A DNA stretch of 64,000 bases, from assembly GCA_958295785.1 (NCBI GenBank), contig OY282377.1, positions 3,192,385 through 3,256,384 on the forward strand. Direction: 5' to 3'. Origin of the DNA: an uncultured Latescibacterota bacterium. GTDB lineage: Bacteria > Latescibacterota > UBA2968. The stretch's first letter is position 1. The number at the start of each line of letters is the position of its first letter. Below, piece by piece: positions 45,506 through 54,296 of the stretch. The notes beneath the pieces were generated by a model. That model was not told the DNA's origin. It worked only from the letters and a program-made list of their open reading frames with translations, and did not search any database. A program made the position numbers and the translations under genes.

Positions 45506-46525
45506 ATGACCGAACTGACCTCCCGAGAAAAGGCAATTCTCGACATTTTGATCGGCATCTATGTCGCCACGGGCGAGCCGGTGGGGTCGCGCACCATTTC
45601 CAAAATGGATTTGGGACTCAGCGCGGCAACCATCCGAAACTCGATGGCCGATCTCGAAGAAAAGGGTTATTTGCGCCAGCCTCATACATCCGCAGGCAGG
45701 GTGCCCAGCGACAAGGGCTATCGCTACTATGTGGATATGCTGATGAACCTAGAAGAACTCGCCGAGGCGGTGCAACGGTCTATTCGCAACAGTGTCGAGC
45801 GTTTGCGCGCGGGCAATACCGACGGTTTGCTGGAGCAAGTGTCCAAAGTTTTGGCCGATGTCTCGCACAATCTCGGCATCGCGCTCGGCCCTCAATTTGC
45901 CCAGGGCATTTTTGAGCGTTTGGAAGTGTTCAAATTGAGCGAATCCAAGTTGCTGATGGTCCTGTCCATTCGGTCGGGGTTGATCAAGACAATGGTCGTG
46001 GAAATCAACTGGGCTATCGAAGACGCCGAATTGGAGGCCACGCAGCGCGTGGTCAACGAGCGGCTCTCCGGCCTCACGGTGGGCGAAATTATGGCGTCTG
46101 TCAAAGAACGCCTCGAGTTCGCATCGTCTGGGTCGCCCAAGCTGTTGCGCTTGTTCGCCAATAGTGCCGATTACATGTTCCGGTTTTCGAGCCTTTCCGA
46201 TTTGCACATGGATGGCACGCGCAACTTTTTTGATCAGCCCGATTTTTCCAATGAACGCCTGGCTGGCCTGATCGGCATGCTGGAAGCGCGCGAACAGGTG
46301 GCGTATCTGTTGAGCGACCGCACGCCGGGCACGTTCATCACAATTGGAGACGAACACGAATCGCCCGAGCTCAAAAATTGCAGTTTGCTCACCTCCACGT
46401 ATTCGGTGGGCAATGTGTCGGGCGTGATCGGAATTATTGGGCCGACGCGCTTGCCTTACGGGCGGCTCGTGCCCCTGGTGCAATATATGGCAAATTTGAC
46501 AGAAGAGATATTGGCCCACAGATAA
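45506..46525 (+). CDS. hrcA: Heat-inducible transcription repressor HrcA
   Basis: This 339-residue repressor (family 330-350) has an N-terminal winged helix: REKAILDILIGIYVATGEPV, then SRTISKMDLGLSAATIRNSM, then GYLRQPHTSAGRVPSDKGYR. The C-terminal half includes IGDEHESPELKNCSLLTSTY and GVIGIIGPTRLPYGRLVPLV. HrcA represses chaperone genes through CIRCE operators and is itself kept folded by GroE. ATG 45506 is chosen over the longer frame, which runs back through the promoter and terminator. grpE and dnaJ follow on the same strand. Confidence 0.95.
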   Translation: MTELTSREKAILDILIGIYVATGEPVGSRTISKMDLGLSAATIRNSMADLEEKGYLRQPHTSAGRVPSDKGYRYYVDMLMNLEELAEAVQRSIRNSVERLRAGNTDGLLEQVSKVLADVSHNLGIALGPQFAQGIFERLEVFKLSESKLLMVLSIRSGLIKTMVVEINWAIEDAELEATQRVVNERLSGLTVGEIMASVKERLEFASSGSPKLLRLFANSADYMFRFSSLSDLHMDGTRNFFDQPDFSNERLAGLIGMLEAREQVAYLLSDRTPGTFITIGDEHESPELKNCSLLTSTYSVGNVSGVIGIIGPTRLPYGRLVPLVQYMANLTEEILAHR

Positions 46526-46543
46526 AGGAGTAGTTCAAAACTT

Positions 46544-47209
46544 ATGAAAACAAAAGAAACACCGTCAAAAGAAGAAGCCTTGGAAGCAGCAGAGATCAAA
46601 AAAGAGGAGGCCGATACACCGGAGCCTTCATCAGAAGAAGTCTCGGCAGATGCGGAAGTCGCAAAAACCGAAAATGAGGAAGCCAATGAACGAGGAGGTG
46701 CCTCAGAGAAAAAGATAGAAATTACCCCATTGTTTCTGGCACGCGAAGAAGCCGAAATGTACAAAGACCGGTGGACGCGCCTCGCGGCGGAATTTGACAA
46801 TTACAAAAAGCGCAGGGCGCGAGAATTTGAGATGCTCATAAAATCTGCCAGCGAAGATGTGATCCGCGATTTGTTGCCCATTTTGGATGGCGTGGATCGC
46901 GCATTGGCGCACAGCGAAAACGGGGATACGGAGTCAGAGGGATTTCGAGAGGGCATAAAAATGATTATGGAGCAATTTCCGCGCGTGCTCTACAACCGCA
47001 ATCTCAACGAGATTGACACCGTCGGAAAACCCTTTGATCCGACTGTCCACGAGGCGTTGATGCAAGTGCCATCGGAAACCTACGACGCGGGCATTGTTGC
47101 CGATGTGATTGAAAAGGGATATTGCCTGGGCGACAAAGTGCTGCGCCCGGCCAAAGTGGTGGTCAGCCAAGGCAAAGCGCAAGCCGACGCGGATGCCGAC
47201 GCGGGTTAG
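46544..47209 (+). CDS. grpE: Nucleotide exchange factor GrpE
   Basis: This 221-residue protein starts 18 bp after hrcA. An acidic, low-complexity N-terminus (about 1-65) precedes the long coiled-coil helix ([18 protein letters not shown]-like region) and the C-terminal beta domain with [14 protein letters not shown] and [17 protein letters not shown]. It releases ADP from DnaK. The nearest AAGGAG is 13 bp from the ATG, longer than usual spacing. Confidence 0.95.
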   Translation: MKTKETPSKEEALEAAEIKKEEADTPEPSSEEVSADAEVAKTENEEANERGGASEKKIEITPLFLAREEAEMYKDRWTRLAAEFDNYKKRRAREFEMLIKSASEDVIRDLLPILDGVDRALAHSENGDTESEGFREGIKMIMEQFPRVLYNRNLNEIDTVGKPFDPTVHEALMQVPSETYDAGIVADVIEKGYCLGDKVLRPAKVVVSQGKAQADADADAG

Positions 47210-47229
47210 ACAAAACTGGGAAAGGGTTC

Positions 47230-48384
47230 ATGGCAAAACGAGATTATTACGAAATCCTGGGCTTGAATCGCAATGCTTCCGAAGACGAGATCAAAAAGGC
47301 GTATCGCAAGCACGCGCTGAAATATCATCCAGACCGCAATAAGGACAATCCAGCGGCCGAGGAAAGGTTCAAAGAAGGCGCCGAAGCCTACGAAGTGCTG
47401 ATGGACGCACAAAAGCGGCAAGCTTATGACCGGTTTGGGCACGAAGGCGTCAGTAGCACCTTTCGCGGCGGGGGCTTTCAGTGGTCAGATTTTTCGCACG
47501 CCGGCGATTTTCAAGATATTTTTTCCAATCTCGATGAGATCTTTGGCGGGGGCATCTTCGGCGATTTGCTGGGGCGGCGAAGACCGCGCAGGTCAAATCG
47601 CGGCGAAGACCTCAAAGTGTCGGTCAGTTTGACCTTAGAGGAAATTGCCGAAGGCGCGCAAAAAACCATTCGGCTGTCGCGTTTGGTAGCCTGTGATACG
47701 TGTGGCGGCGGCGGGGCAAAGCCGGGCAGCGCGCCCGTGCCGTGCGACATGTGCGGCGGAGTGGGGCAAATTCGGCAGGCCACGCGGTCGTTGTTTGGGC
47801 AATTTGTCAATGTCGCCACCTGCCCGCAGTGCAATGGCAAGGGAAGAATGGTGCGCGAGCATTGCAGCAGTTGCCACGGGCAGGGTCGCGTGAAAAAACA
47901 GGAGACTCTGTCGGTCAATATCCCCGCTGGCGTGTCAGAGGGCAATTACATCCCCTTGCGCGGGCAGGGCAATGCCGGGCCAAATGGCGGGCCTGCGGGC
48001 GATTGCATGGTCTTTATCGAAGAAACAGAGCACGACCATTTTGAACGGCACGGCAATGACATCGTCTATGATTTGCCCATCAGTTTTAGTCAGGCAGCCT
48101 TGGGCGCGGACATAGAAGTGCCAACCCTGACCGGGCGGGTGAGTATGAAAATTCCGCAGGGAACGCAATCCGGGCGAATTTTCAGATTGCGCGGCAAGGG
48201 CTTTCCCGAATTGGATGGCTATGGCACGGGAGATCAACTCGTGCGCGTGGCGGTCTGGACGCCGACCAAACTGAGCCGGGAAGAAGAGGCCCTGTTTCGC
48301 CATCTCGAGAAATTGAAAAACGCACAGCCGCCCGAGGGAGGCAAAGGGTTTTTCGAGCGCGTGAGAGAAGCACTGGGTGGGTAG
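47230..48384 (+). CDS. dnaJ: Chaperone DnaJ
   Basis: This 384-residue full-length type I J-protein begins 20 bp after grpE. The J-domain has KYHPDRN. A Gly/Phe-rich linker follows, then four zinc motifs ([32 protein letters not shown]) and the C-terminal substrate-binding domain ([16 protein letters not shown]). It delivers substrates to DnaK and stimulates its ATPase. No dnaK lies in this cluster, so it must be elsewhere. The longer frame from 47122 overlaps grpE and is rejected. Confidence 0.95.
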   Translation: MAKRDYYEILGLNRNASEDEIKKAYRKHALKYHPDRNKDNPAAEERFKEGAEAYEVLMDAQKRQAYDRFGHEGVSSTFRGGGFQWSDFSHAGDFQDIFSNLDEIFGGGIFGDLLGRRRPRRSNRGEDLKVSVSLTLEEIAEGAQKTIRLSRLVACDTCGGGGAKPGSAPVPCDMCGGVGQIRQATRSLFGQFVNVATCPQCNGKGRMVREHCSSCHGQGRVKKQETLSVNIPAGVSEGNYIPLRGQGNAGPNGGPAGDCMVFIEETEHDHFERHGNDIVYDLPISFSQAALGADIEVPTLTGRVSMKIPQGTQSGRIFRLRGKGFPELDGYGTGDQLVRVAVWTPTKLSREEEALFRHLEKLKNAQPPEGGKGFFERVREALGG

Positions 48385-48404
48385 GTTCTGGAAAAAAAGA
48401 GACG

Positions 48405-48438
48405 AGCGGCCCAACGATTTTTGTTCGGGCCGCTTTTA
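48405..48438 (+). terminator. Intrinsic terminator of the hrcA-grpE-dnaJ operon
   Basis: AGCGGCCC (48405-48412) pairs with GGGCCGCT (48427-48434) around a 14-nt loop, followed by TTTATTCTTT, 21 bp after dnaJ. Confidence 0.8.
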
Positions 48439-48520
48439 TTCTTTGGTGACACATTACGCGACAAAACGCATATCTACGGAGAGGGGTACAACTGACCGTT
48501 TCTCAGGCCAGTTCATCTTT

Positions 48521-48883
48521 GGTTCTGCCTCTGCGTGGGTTGCCTTCGATGCGTTGGCTACGCCTGTGCCTACGGCGTGCGGCGACTTCCTTTTTTTCAG
48601 CAGCAAAAAAAGGAAGCAAAAAATGCCGCTCTCATGCGCCGAGAGGCTGGCACAGCGCAAATCGCTTTTGTAACAGGACGACATGCGTCGGCCTGCGAAG
48701 GAAGTTGCAAGAGGGAGGTGGGTTGCGAGACAGCCTTGCGCGCTGTGCGCGATGGCTTTATCGGAGGGTCTTTTGGGATGGCCTTGTTGCTATGGCTTCT
48801 CTGAATGACTGGGTAACGTCCAGGGAATCATTTGCGGGTCGCATATCGCATCACATGAGGACAACAGCTATTCAATTTGGTAT
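48521..48883. mobile_element. Dispersed TIR element, copy C (left end missing)
   Basis: It matches copies A and B from the TTCTGCCTCT segment to the right terminus ending AATTTGGTAT but lacks about 35-40 bp with the left terminal repeat. The left side is instead joined to a GGGGTACAACTG repeat (48483-48515). Its hairpin at 48586-48616 uses CTTCC/GGAAG where copy B uses CTAC/GTAG, a compensatory change. Confidence 0.7.
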
Positions 48884-48910
48884 GACTACTGGTCACTGAC
48901 CACTGATTTT

Positions 48911-48939
48911 TGGGCGGGCACAGGGGCACCGCCCCTACG
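48911..48939. repeat. GGGGC/GCCCCTACG palindromic repeat
   Basis: One unit of the dispersed palindrome family, here GGGCGGGCACAGGGGCACC followed by GCCCCTACGA. It lies between TIR element copy C and the lipoprotein gene. Confidence 0.65.
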
Positions 48940-49041
48940 ATGCGTTGGGTGGAGGATGGAGCCGAGGTGGAATTACTCGCTATGCTCGTTGTAGGCTACG
49001 CCTGTGCGTGCTTTTGGCGTGTATTTTGGTTTGGAGGGATT

Positions 49042-49590
49042 ATGAAACGGATAGTTTGCGCGGTATGGTTGTGTTGCCTTGCCGGATGCGCTGAGGAGAA
49101 AGCGGGACAGGCTACAGTACCCCAAAAATTGGACACGCCCATGGGCACTTGGTTTATGTATGCCGGCAGCGAAACCGGGAGGCGGACAGCCGATGATCTG
49201 GATCGGGAAATTACGATCCTCGTGCTCGATGACAGCACGTATTCCCTGACGATGATGGAGCCGCACATCCAGCGAAATTTTGTGGAAAAGGGACAGGTGA
49301 GCTACGACATGCGAAACGAGCAGATCAAGTTCACCGTGCATACGGCCACGGGAGCAGACTTTAGCGGGGCAGAACCTCGAAAACTCGTGGATATAGACCG
49401 CTTGGTGCCATGGCAACGCGACCCGGGAACCGAGTATGTGATGGTGTGGCACTTGGAACAACAGCGCGATGCAACCGGGGAAAATACATGGAACGTGTTG
49501 GTGCTTTCCGCAGAGGGACACGAGAAATCGTATTTTGCTCGCCTTAAAGATCGGAATAGAAGCGCGATTTTAGATGCACAGATGAAATGA
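49042..49590 (+). CDS. Small lipoprotein of unknown function
   Basis: The protein has 182 residues; ATG 49042 follows TTGGAGGG. The N-terminus MKRIVCAVWLCCLAGC ends in a type II signal-peptide lipobox (LAGC, Cys16), so it should be lipid-anchored. The mature part looks like a small beta-barrel or lipocalin-like strand pattern (GTWFMYAGSE, ITILVLDDSTYSLTMME, IKFTVHTATG). I do not recognise a family. The upstream ORF extension runs through the palindromic repeat and is not used. Confidence 0.75.
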   Translation: MKRIVCAVWLCCLAGCAEEKAGQATVPQKLDTPMGTWFMYAGSETGRRTADDLDREITILVLDDSTYSLTMMEPHIQRNFVEKGQVSYDMRNEQIKFTVHTATGADFSGAEPRKLVDIDRLVPWQRDPGTEYVMVWHLEQQRDATGENTWNVLVLSAEGHEKSYFARLKDRNRSAILDAQMK

Positions 49591-49612
49591 GATGGGTTCT
49601 CGCGGAGAAATC

Positions 49613-49969
49613 TCAGCCATAGACCCAAACGACCTCGTCCTCAATGGTTATGCGCCATTGACTCGCCGCGTCCAAAGATGCCCATTCTGAAAGCGTATAG
49701 ACCAGCACATCGGCGTGTACGGGCAAATCCACCGCATCCCACAAAACGCTCCGGCGTTCAAAAGGCGTTTGGCACACGCGCGCCAAAACGAGCACATCCA
49801 CATCACTGCCCACCCCCCAATCGCCTCGGGCATACGATCCAAAATACCCCACGCGCACCACATCGACATGTTGCGCGGCAATTTGCTCGGCCCATGCCTG
49901 CACCGCCCGATCTACCGTCTGTTTATCGGGCCATTTTATGACTGACGAAGTCAATAATTTCACGGGCAT
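49613..49969 (-). CDS. MNT-type nucleotidyltransferase (minimal NTase)
   Basis: This 118-residue protein (from ATG 49969) has the NTase signature GSYARGDWGVGSDVD (44-58), i.e. GS-x10-DxD. A third acidic residue is likely in the HADVLVYTL strand. It is encoded just after, and overlaps by 47 bp, a HEPN-domain gene, the usual order of HEPN/MNT toxin-antitoxin modules. There the MNT protein neutralises the HEPN RNase, in known cases by AMPylating it. The start is uncertain because translation is probably coupled. Confidence 0.8.
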   Translation of the reverse strand: MPVKLLTSSVIKWPDKQTVDRAVQAWAEQIAAQHVDVVRVGYFGSYARGDWGVGSDVDVLVLARVCQTPFERRSVLWDAVDLPVHADVLVYTLSEWASLDAASQWRITIEDEVVWVYG

Positions 49970-50315
49970 AACGCAACGCCTCATTGCTTTGCAACTGGCC
50001 GAAATGTTCAAAAGGCGCGCCCTCTGGAAACCCATTGGGATACCGCGCAGGAATGTAGAACCCGTCCAACACCCGCCCCTTATCCACCAGATCGTCTCCC
50101 ACCGCTATGCCTTCGGGCAATTCTCTCAGCAGGCGCGCCACCACATGACCCCGCGCCTCCTGTCCCAACGCCAGATGCAGTGCCTTGACCGCTTTTTCCG
50201 CGGCTTGTTGCGCGGCGAAACACGCCCACTCGTGCCTGTCTGATCGCCGGGAATCCTCGGCCTGTTCAAGGTCGCGCCGCGCTTGCGCCAACCAGTCTGT
50301 TGCGCGATTGGACAT
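49923..50315 (-). CDS. HEPN-domain protein, partner of the MNT nucleotidyltransferase
   Basis: This 130-residue all-helical protein has the HEPN pattern: DWLAQARRDLEQAE, then HEWACFAAQQAAEKAVKALH, then a Gly-His-containing helix (ARGHVVARLL). The canonical R-x4-6-H RNase motif is not obvious, so it may be the non-catalytic type common in such pairs, or use diverged residues. The 3' end overlaps the MNT gene. The pair is on the minus strand in a region with other toxin-antitoxin debris. Confidence 0.8.
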   Translation of the reverse strand: MSNRATDWLAQARRDLEQAEDSRRSDRHEWACFAAQQAAEKAVKALHLALGQEARGHVVARLLRELPEGIAVGDDLVDKGRVLDGFYIPARYPNGFPEGAPFEHFGQLQSNEALRYAREIIDFVSHKMAR

Positions 50316-50344
50316 ATCTCAATTTACCTACCGCGAAAACACCC

Positions 50345-50527
50345 TCAACCGATTTGGTGATCGCCTTCGAGAACTTTCCCCACCTCGTGCAACGGCATTT
50401 CTCCAACCTTCAATTTTTGCGTTGCTCGTTCCAAATACTGCATTGTTCGCCGGTCGTAATACCATTCATCGCAAACCCTACAAACGGGCCCATGAATGGG
50501 CACCTTGACAATGTTCGGATGAGACAT
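50345..50527 (-). pseudogene. Truncated YgiT-type zinc-finger (antitoxin-like) fragment
   Basis: The 60-residue frame contains VCRVCDEWYYDRRTMQYLER, matching the second CxxC half of YgiT/MqsA-type zinc-finger antitoxins (usually 'vC..CGe.yy....v..le'). The first CxxC half and the helix-turn-helix are missing, and no Shine-Dalgarno sequence is seen. No toxin partner is recognised next to it. It is probably a relic. Confidence 0.45.
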
Positions 50528-50531
50528 TCTA

Positions 50532-50930
50532 TCATGCGTTAGCTCGTTCTACACGCCTTTCTGTTTGCTCTGTTTGGCGCGGTTTGTTTCGCGCAGGATC
50601 GTCTTGTGTTTTTAGATCTAACAACGTGAGGGCTTTAGTGATTTTTCCCATTACTGCACTTGCAGCTCCTATAATCGTAATCAACAGCACACATAAAAGG
50701 CCAATAATCCAGTCTATCCGCCCGTCTAAGCGGTCTATCCGCCCGTCTAAGCGGTCTATCCAATCTTCCAAGCGGTCTATCCGCCTGTCCAAGCGATCTA
50801 TCCCCTTACTGATAGACTCGAGTTTGACAACTGTCAGGCTATCGGTTGCTTCCGATTTCGCTACAAACCAGCACAACAGGGCAAGCAACCAAAGACACGA
50901 CCAAAAGGTAAAACGCAACAGTTTGAACAT
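50532..50930 (-). CDS. Small membrane protein with repetitive coiled coil
   Basis: This 132-residue protein has a Shine-Dalgarno sequence (TAGGAG) before the ATG. It has two membrane helices (about 5-25 and 74-97). Between them lies a run of heptads (GIDRLDRRIDRLEDWIDRL, then DGRIDRLDGRIDW) encoded by nearly identical 21-bp DNA repeats. It probably oligomerises in the inner membrane through the coiled coil. No family is recognised, but the arrangement resembles the 72-residue protein encoded at 62716, which also pairs a coiled coil with a membrane helix. Confidence 0.65.
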   Translation of the reverse strand: MFKLLRFTFWSCLWLLALLCWFVAKSEATDSLTVVKLESISKGIDRLDRRIDRLEDWIDRLDGRIDRLDGRIDWIIGLLCVLLITIIGAASAVMGKITKALTLLDLKTQDDPARNKPRQTEQTERRVERANA

Positions 50931-50970
50931 GTCGATCTCCTACCGCATTTTACGGTCTTCTCCTGCATTT

Positions 50971-52878
50971 CTATCCAGCGACTTCCTTCGCCAGGCCCAC
51001 GCAGCGGATCAAAAATGCGTCGTAAGCCGCCTTGAACTCTGCGCTGGTTTTTTGCACCGATCCAAAATTGGGCCAGTCGTCGGGTTCCAGGCCCCGCGTT
51101 TGCCAGCCGCTCAGATCGATTTTGACCTCGCGCTCGAGAAACTCCTTCAGCGCGGGCGTCAAATCGTAGCCCTTTTGAAAATCGGGCAACTCGTAAAGCC
51201 GTTGCGCCACCCCCGGCTCGTATTCATGGCCGATGGATCCCCTGAGTTCATCCAGATCAAAATCCGGCTCTTCCGACACGAGTTGCACCGCGCGTTGGTG
51301 ATTGGGAAATTCCGTGTGGCACATGTTTTCGCCCAAGGCGTGCAGCGTATCATCGGGAACGCGCTTGGATGCGGGCAGCACATCCATCGACGCCAAAATC
51401 CATTGTGCGCGATCTTTTGACACGCCGTAGGCATTGGACAAATAGGCCACCCATTTGGGCCGGTTCTCGGCCGCGTAAAAAATCCAATGCACGCGACGGG
51501 CGACCAGGGTCCCCGCCTTCTTCAAATCCGCTTCGAGTTGCACCATCGCCTCTGAAGACTGTCCCACGGCTTCGGCAACTGATAACATTATCGGGTGATC
51601 CAGCGACTTCAAATGGGCGTAAGAACAGACATGAACCGCGCGTTCGGCCAGTGTGCCATCGGGCATCTCCACGCCCAAATCAGAAGCGAGTTCCGCGAGC
51701 CATTCGCCTGCGCGATCTTCTGGCAACGCGCCAAACAGCTTTTCGGCTTCGACCTCGCGCAAATGGCTGACAAAGCGCCCGCCCATATTCGTCTCATAAG
51801 TTCGCACCACGGGCTTGCCCGCCCGAGCCGCTCGGGCTTTGCCCTCAAACGCATCGATGACGAGTTGCACTTCCTGCGCCACCGTATAGACCACCGTGTT
51901 ATTTGTGCCAATGCCCTCGCTGTTGAGCACGGTCGTAATTTTTCGCGCGGCCTCGTGCCCGCCGCCGACCTTAAAGACAATATTGGGATTCAGTGCGATA
52001 TCGCCTGCGCCCAACAATTTGTCGTAGCCTTTCAAATACGCATCGGCAATGCGATGGGCGTTGCGCGCATCTTCAATGCTGGCATCGGCCTGATCTGCGA
52101 TATTGGGATTGAGTTGAAAACTCACCATGTAGTCCTTCAATGCCGTGTGCATGGCCAAGGGCCGAAAAATGGACAGATTCGGCCACAGCGCGATCAGCGT
52201 GGCCGCCATGACAATCTCATCGGCATACTTTTCGGGATCGGCTTTCCACGCATCGCGTTTGGCAATTTCGGCTTTGAGTTCATCGTCCAGTGTGGGGTCT
52301 TCGTCAAATGCCTTGGCAGCCAAGACCGGATTTGTCGAAACCTGACAAAACCCGTAGTGCCGCAAATACTCCAGACCGCGCGCAAAGTCATTGCCGAACT
52401 TACAGACATTCTCCCCGATCATCTGCCAATACACGCCGCCGCGCATCTCGGCCTTGAGCAAGTCCAAAAACGACCTGCCGGGATTGCCCGCGTCCAAATT
52501 TGCCTCAATGCGTTCGGCCAGCAACCCCGAAAGACTATCGGACAGGTTCACGGATTTCATATCCGCCAAAAAGCCATCCACAACGCATGTTGCCACCGCG
52601 ACTTCCACCTCGTCAATCGCGCCCAACACCCGGTCGAGTGCGGCGTCGATTTCATCCGCGCCATAGCCGACAATCTCGGCATCGCGCCCGACAAAATTCA
52701 TGCCCAACTGAATCAGGGTCTTGCAAATCAGATCGCCCGACGCCCCGCTGTTTTGAACGGCGTCTAAGAGATCATCCACGCGGCCCTGCAAAGCCCCGGC
52801 CTCGGGCGCAATCAAAACCCGGTCAGCCACCGCGAGCGTTTGCCCGGCATCAAAAGCCGCCTGTACATCCGCACTCAT
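50971..52878 (-). CDS. Transaldolase-like protein
   Basis: The protein has 635 residues; ATG 52878 is chosen because GAGGAGGC precedes it. Residues about 180-430 follow a transaldolase-type TIM barrel: a GFCQVSTNPVLAAKAF strand like 'GVTTNP.li.k', ATLIALWPNLSIF, then NPNIVFKVGGG, where the Lys may be the Schiff-base residue, then EGIGTNNTVVYTVAQ. It is about twice the length of ordinary transaldolases, with extra N- and C-terminal helical regions. The carbon substrate is therefore uncertain. Confidence 0.6.
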   Translation of the reverse strand: MSADVQAAFDAGQTLAVADRVLIAPEAGALQGRVDDLLDAVQNSGASGDLICKTLIQLGMNFVGRDAEIVGYGADEIDAALDRVLGAIDEVEVAVATCVVDGFLADMKSVNLSDSLSGLLAERIEANLDAGNPGRSFLDLLKAEMRGGVYWQMIGENVCKFGNDFARGLEYLRHYGFCQVSTNPVLAAKAFDEDPTLDDELKAEIAKRDAWKADPEKYADEIVMAATLIALWPNLSIFRPLAMHTALKDYMVSFQLNPNIADQADASIEDARNAHRIADAYLKGYDKLLGAGDIALNPNIVFKVGGGHEAARKITTVLNSEGIGTNNTVVYTVAQEVQLVIDAFEGKARAARAGKPVVRTYETNMGGRFVSHLREVEAEKLFGALPEDRAGEWLAELASDLGVEMPDGTLAERAVHVCSYAHLKSLDHPIMLSVAEAVGQSSEAMVQLEADLKKAGTLVARRVHWIFYAAENRPKWVAYLSNAYGVSKDRAQWILASMDVLPASKRVPDDTLHALGENMCHTEFPNHQRAVQLVSEEPDFDLDELRGSIGHEYEPGVAQRLYELPDFQKGYDLTPALKEFLEREVKIDLSGWQTRGLEPDDWPNFGSVQKTSAEFKAAYDAFLIRCVGLAKEVAG

Positions 52879-53236
52879 AACTGCCTCCTCAAGTGTTGTA
52901 TCCATCAAAATCCGAACCCGTCCAATATCCCCCAAAACAGATAAAGTCAAAATGCGATCTCCCGCCGCCGCGCCCCTACGTTCCTATCCCTCGCTTTTGT
53001 ATTTTAGCAGTCAGCGGTCAGCAGTCGGGAAACCAAGGGGTAATCCCATCCATCGCTTTGGGCTGAAAGCTGATCGCTTTTCACATCTTGTATCTTGCCT
53101 TTTCGGGTGAGCACGGGGGCATCGCCCCTACGTTTTTATTTTTGCATCTTTCTTATGCGTTCATCCGCTTCATCTGGGTTTGCTTTTCGCCTTTAATCCG
53201 TGCAATCCGCGTCATCCGTTTAATCCGCGATCCATC
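52879..53236. other. Repeat-filled intergenic stretch
   Basis: It contains a partial GCCCCTACG unit near 52970, CAGTCAGCGGTCAGCAGTC satellite near 53008, a full palindromic unit at 53104-53132, and an AATCCG(T/C)-type imperfect repeat near 53190-53230. No gene is seen. Confidence 0.6.
53104..53132. repeat. GGGGGC/GCCCCTACG palindromic repeat
   Basis: Unit GAGCACGGGGGCATCGCCCC plus TACG; the same 24 bases recur at 57973-57996. Confidence 0.75.
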
Positions 53237-54043
53237 TTACCTCAACCCCAACACATCGCGCATATCGTACATGCCCGGCTCTGCGGCAACCGCAAAGGGA
53301 ATTGCGCGAATCACGCCAGATGCGAAAGTATCGCGGCTCTGCGCTCGGTGGACGAGCTCAATGGTCTCGCCAATGCCTCCAAACACAACCGTGTGTTCGC
53401 CGACAATATCGCCGGCGCGCACCGCGTGGACGCCGATTTCATCGTGCGTTCTCGCGCCCGTATCGCCATAGCGTCCATAAATGCCCACGGCTTGCAAATC
53501 GCGCTCCAAGCCACGCGCTGCGGCTTGGGCCAGGGCATAAGCCGTTCCCGAAGGCGCGTCTGTCTTAAACCGATGATGCGCTTCCACGATTTCCACATCG
53601 TAATCACCGCCCAAAATGCGCGCGGCCTCTTCCACCAACTGCGTTAGGACAGTGACTCCCACGCTGAAATTGGGGGCAAACACGCAGGCCACAGCCTTCA
53701 GATCATGCGTCATCGCCTCGACCTGTTCGGCAGACAACCCGGTCGTGCCAATCACCATCGGCACGCCAGCGCGTCCCGCAATGTTCGCGGCCACAGCCGT
53801 TGGCTCGGGCGGCGCCGTAAATGCGACCACCACATCGACATCGCCCACAATCGCTTCCACGCTATCCACCACCTGCACGCCGAGAGGCGAAACGCCAATG
53901 ACTTCGCCAATGTCTTTCCCAATCGCGGGATGGCCTGCAAACTCGACCCCGCCGCCCAAATCCAAATTTCCGGCCTCTAAGGTCAGATGAGAGATGCGCT
54001 GTCCCATCCGCCCGGCAACACCACAAATACCTACCTTAATCAT
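53237..54043 (-). CDS. dapB: 4-hydroxy-tetrahydrodipicolinate reductase
   Basis: This 268-residue enzyme (family about 265) reduces the DapA product with NAD(P)H in lysine and diaminopimelate synthesis. The Rossmann start GICGVAGRMGQRI, APNFSVG near 123 and the signature EAHHRFKTDAPSGTA (catalytic His156/His157, Lys160) are intact. A dapA-like gene lies 253 bp upstream on the same strand, and dapL is 7 kb away. This points to the aminotransferase (DapL) variant of the pathway. Confidence 0.95.
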   Translation of the reverse strand: MIKVGICGVAGRMGQRISHLTLEAGNLDLGGGVEFAGHPAIGKDIGEVIGVSPLGVQVVDSVEAIVGDVDVVVAFTAPPEPTAVAANIAGRAGVPMVIGTTGLSAEQVEAMTHDLKAVACVFAPNFSVGVTVLTQLVEEAARILGGDYDVEIVEAHHRFKTDAPSGTAYALAQAAARGLERDLQAVGIYGRYGDTGARTHDEIGVHAVRAGDIVGEHTVVFGGIGETIELVHRAQSRDTFASGVIRAIPFAVAAEPGMYDMRDVLGLR

Positions 54044-54296
54044 ACTCGCTCCTAAAAAAGCTATCAGCGGTCAGCAGTCAGCCCCAGCCCTGCCCAAAGG
54101 CGATCAGCATAAGAACACGAAGAAAACGCAAAATGTAGGGTGATGACCCAGTGCCCGCCCGAATAGTGATCAGGAGTCAGTTCCGCCCAACCCATCGTCA
54201 TTCCGGCGCACGCGCAAGCACGAGGTAAGTAATCCTAGACCAATCGCTCATTGCGGGGCCTGATAGCTGATAGCCGAGGGGTGACTGACCACCGCC

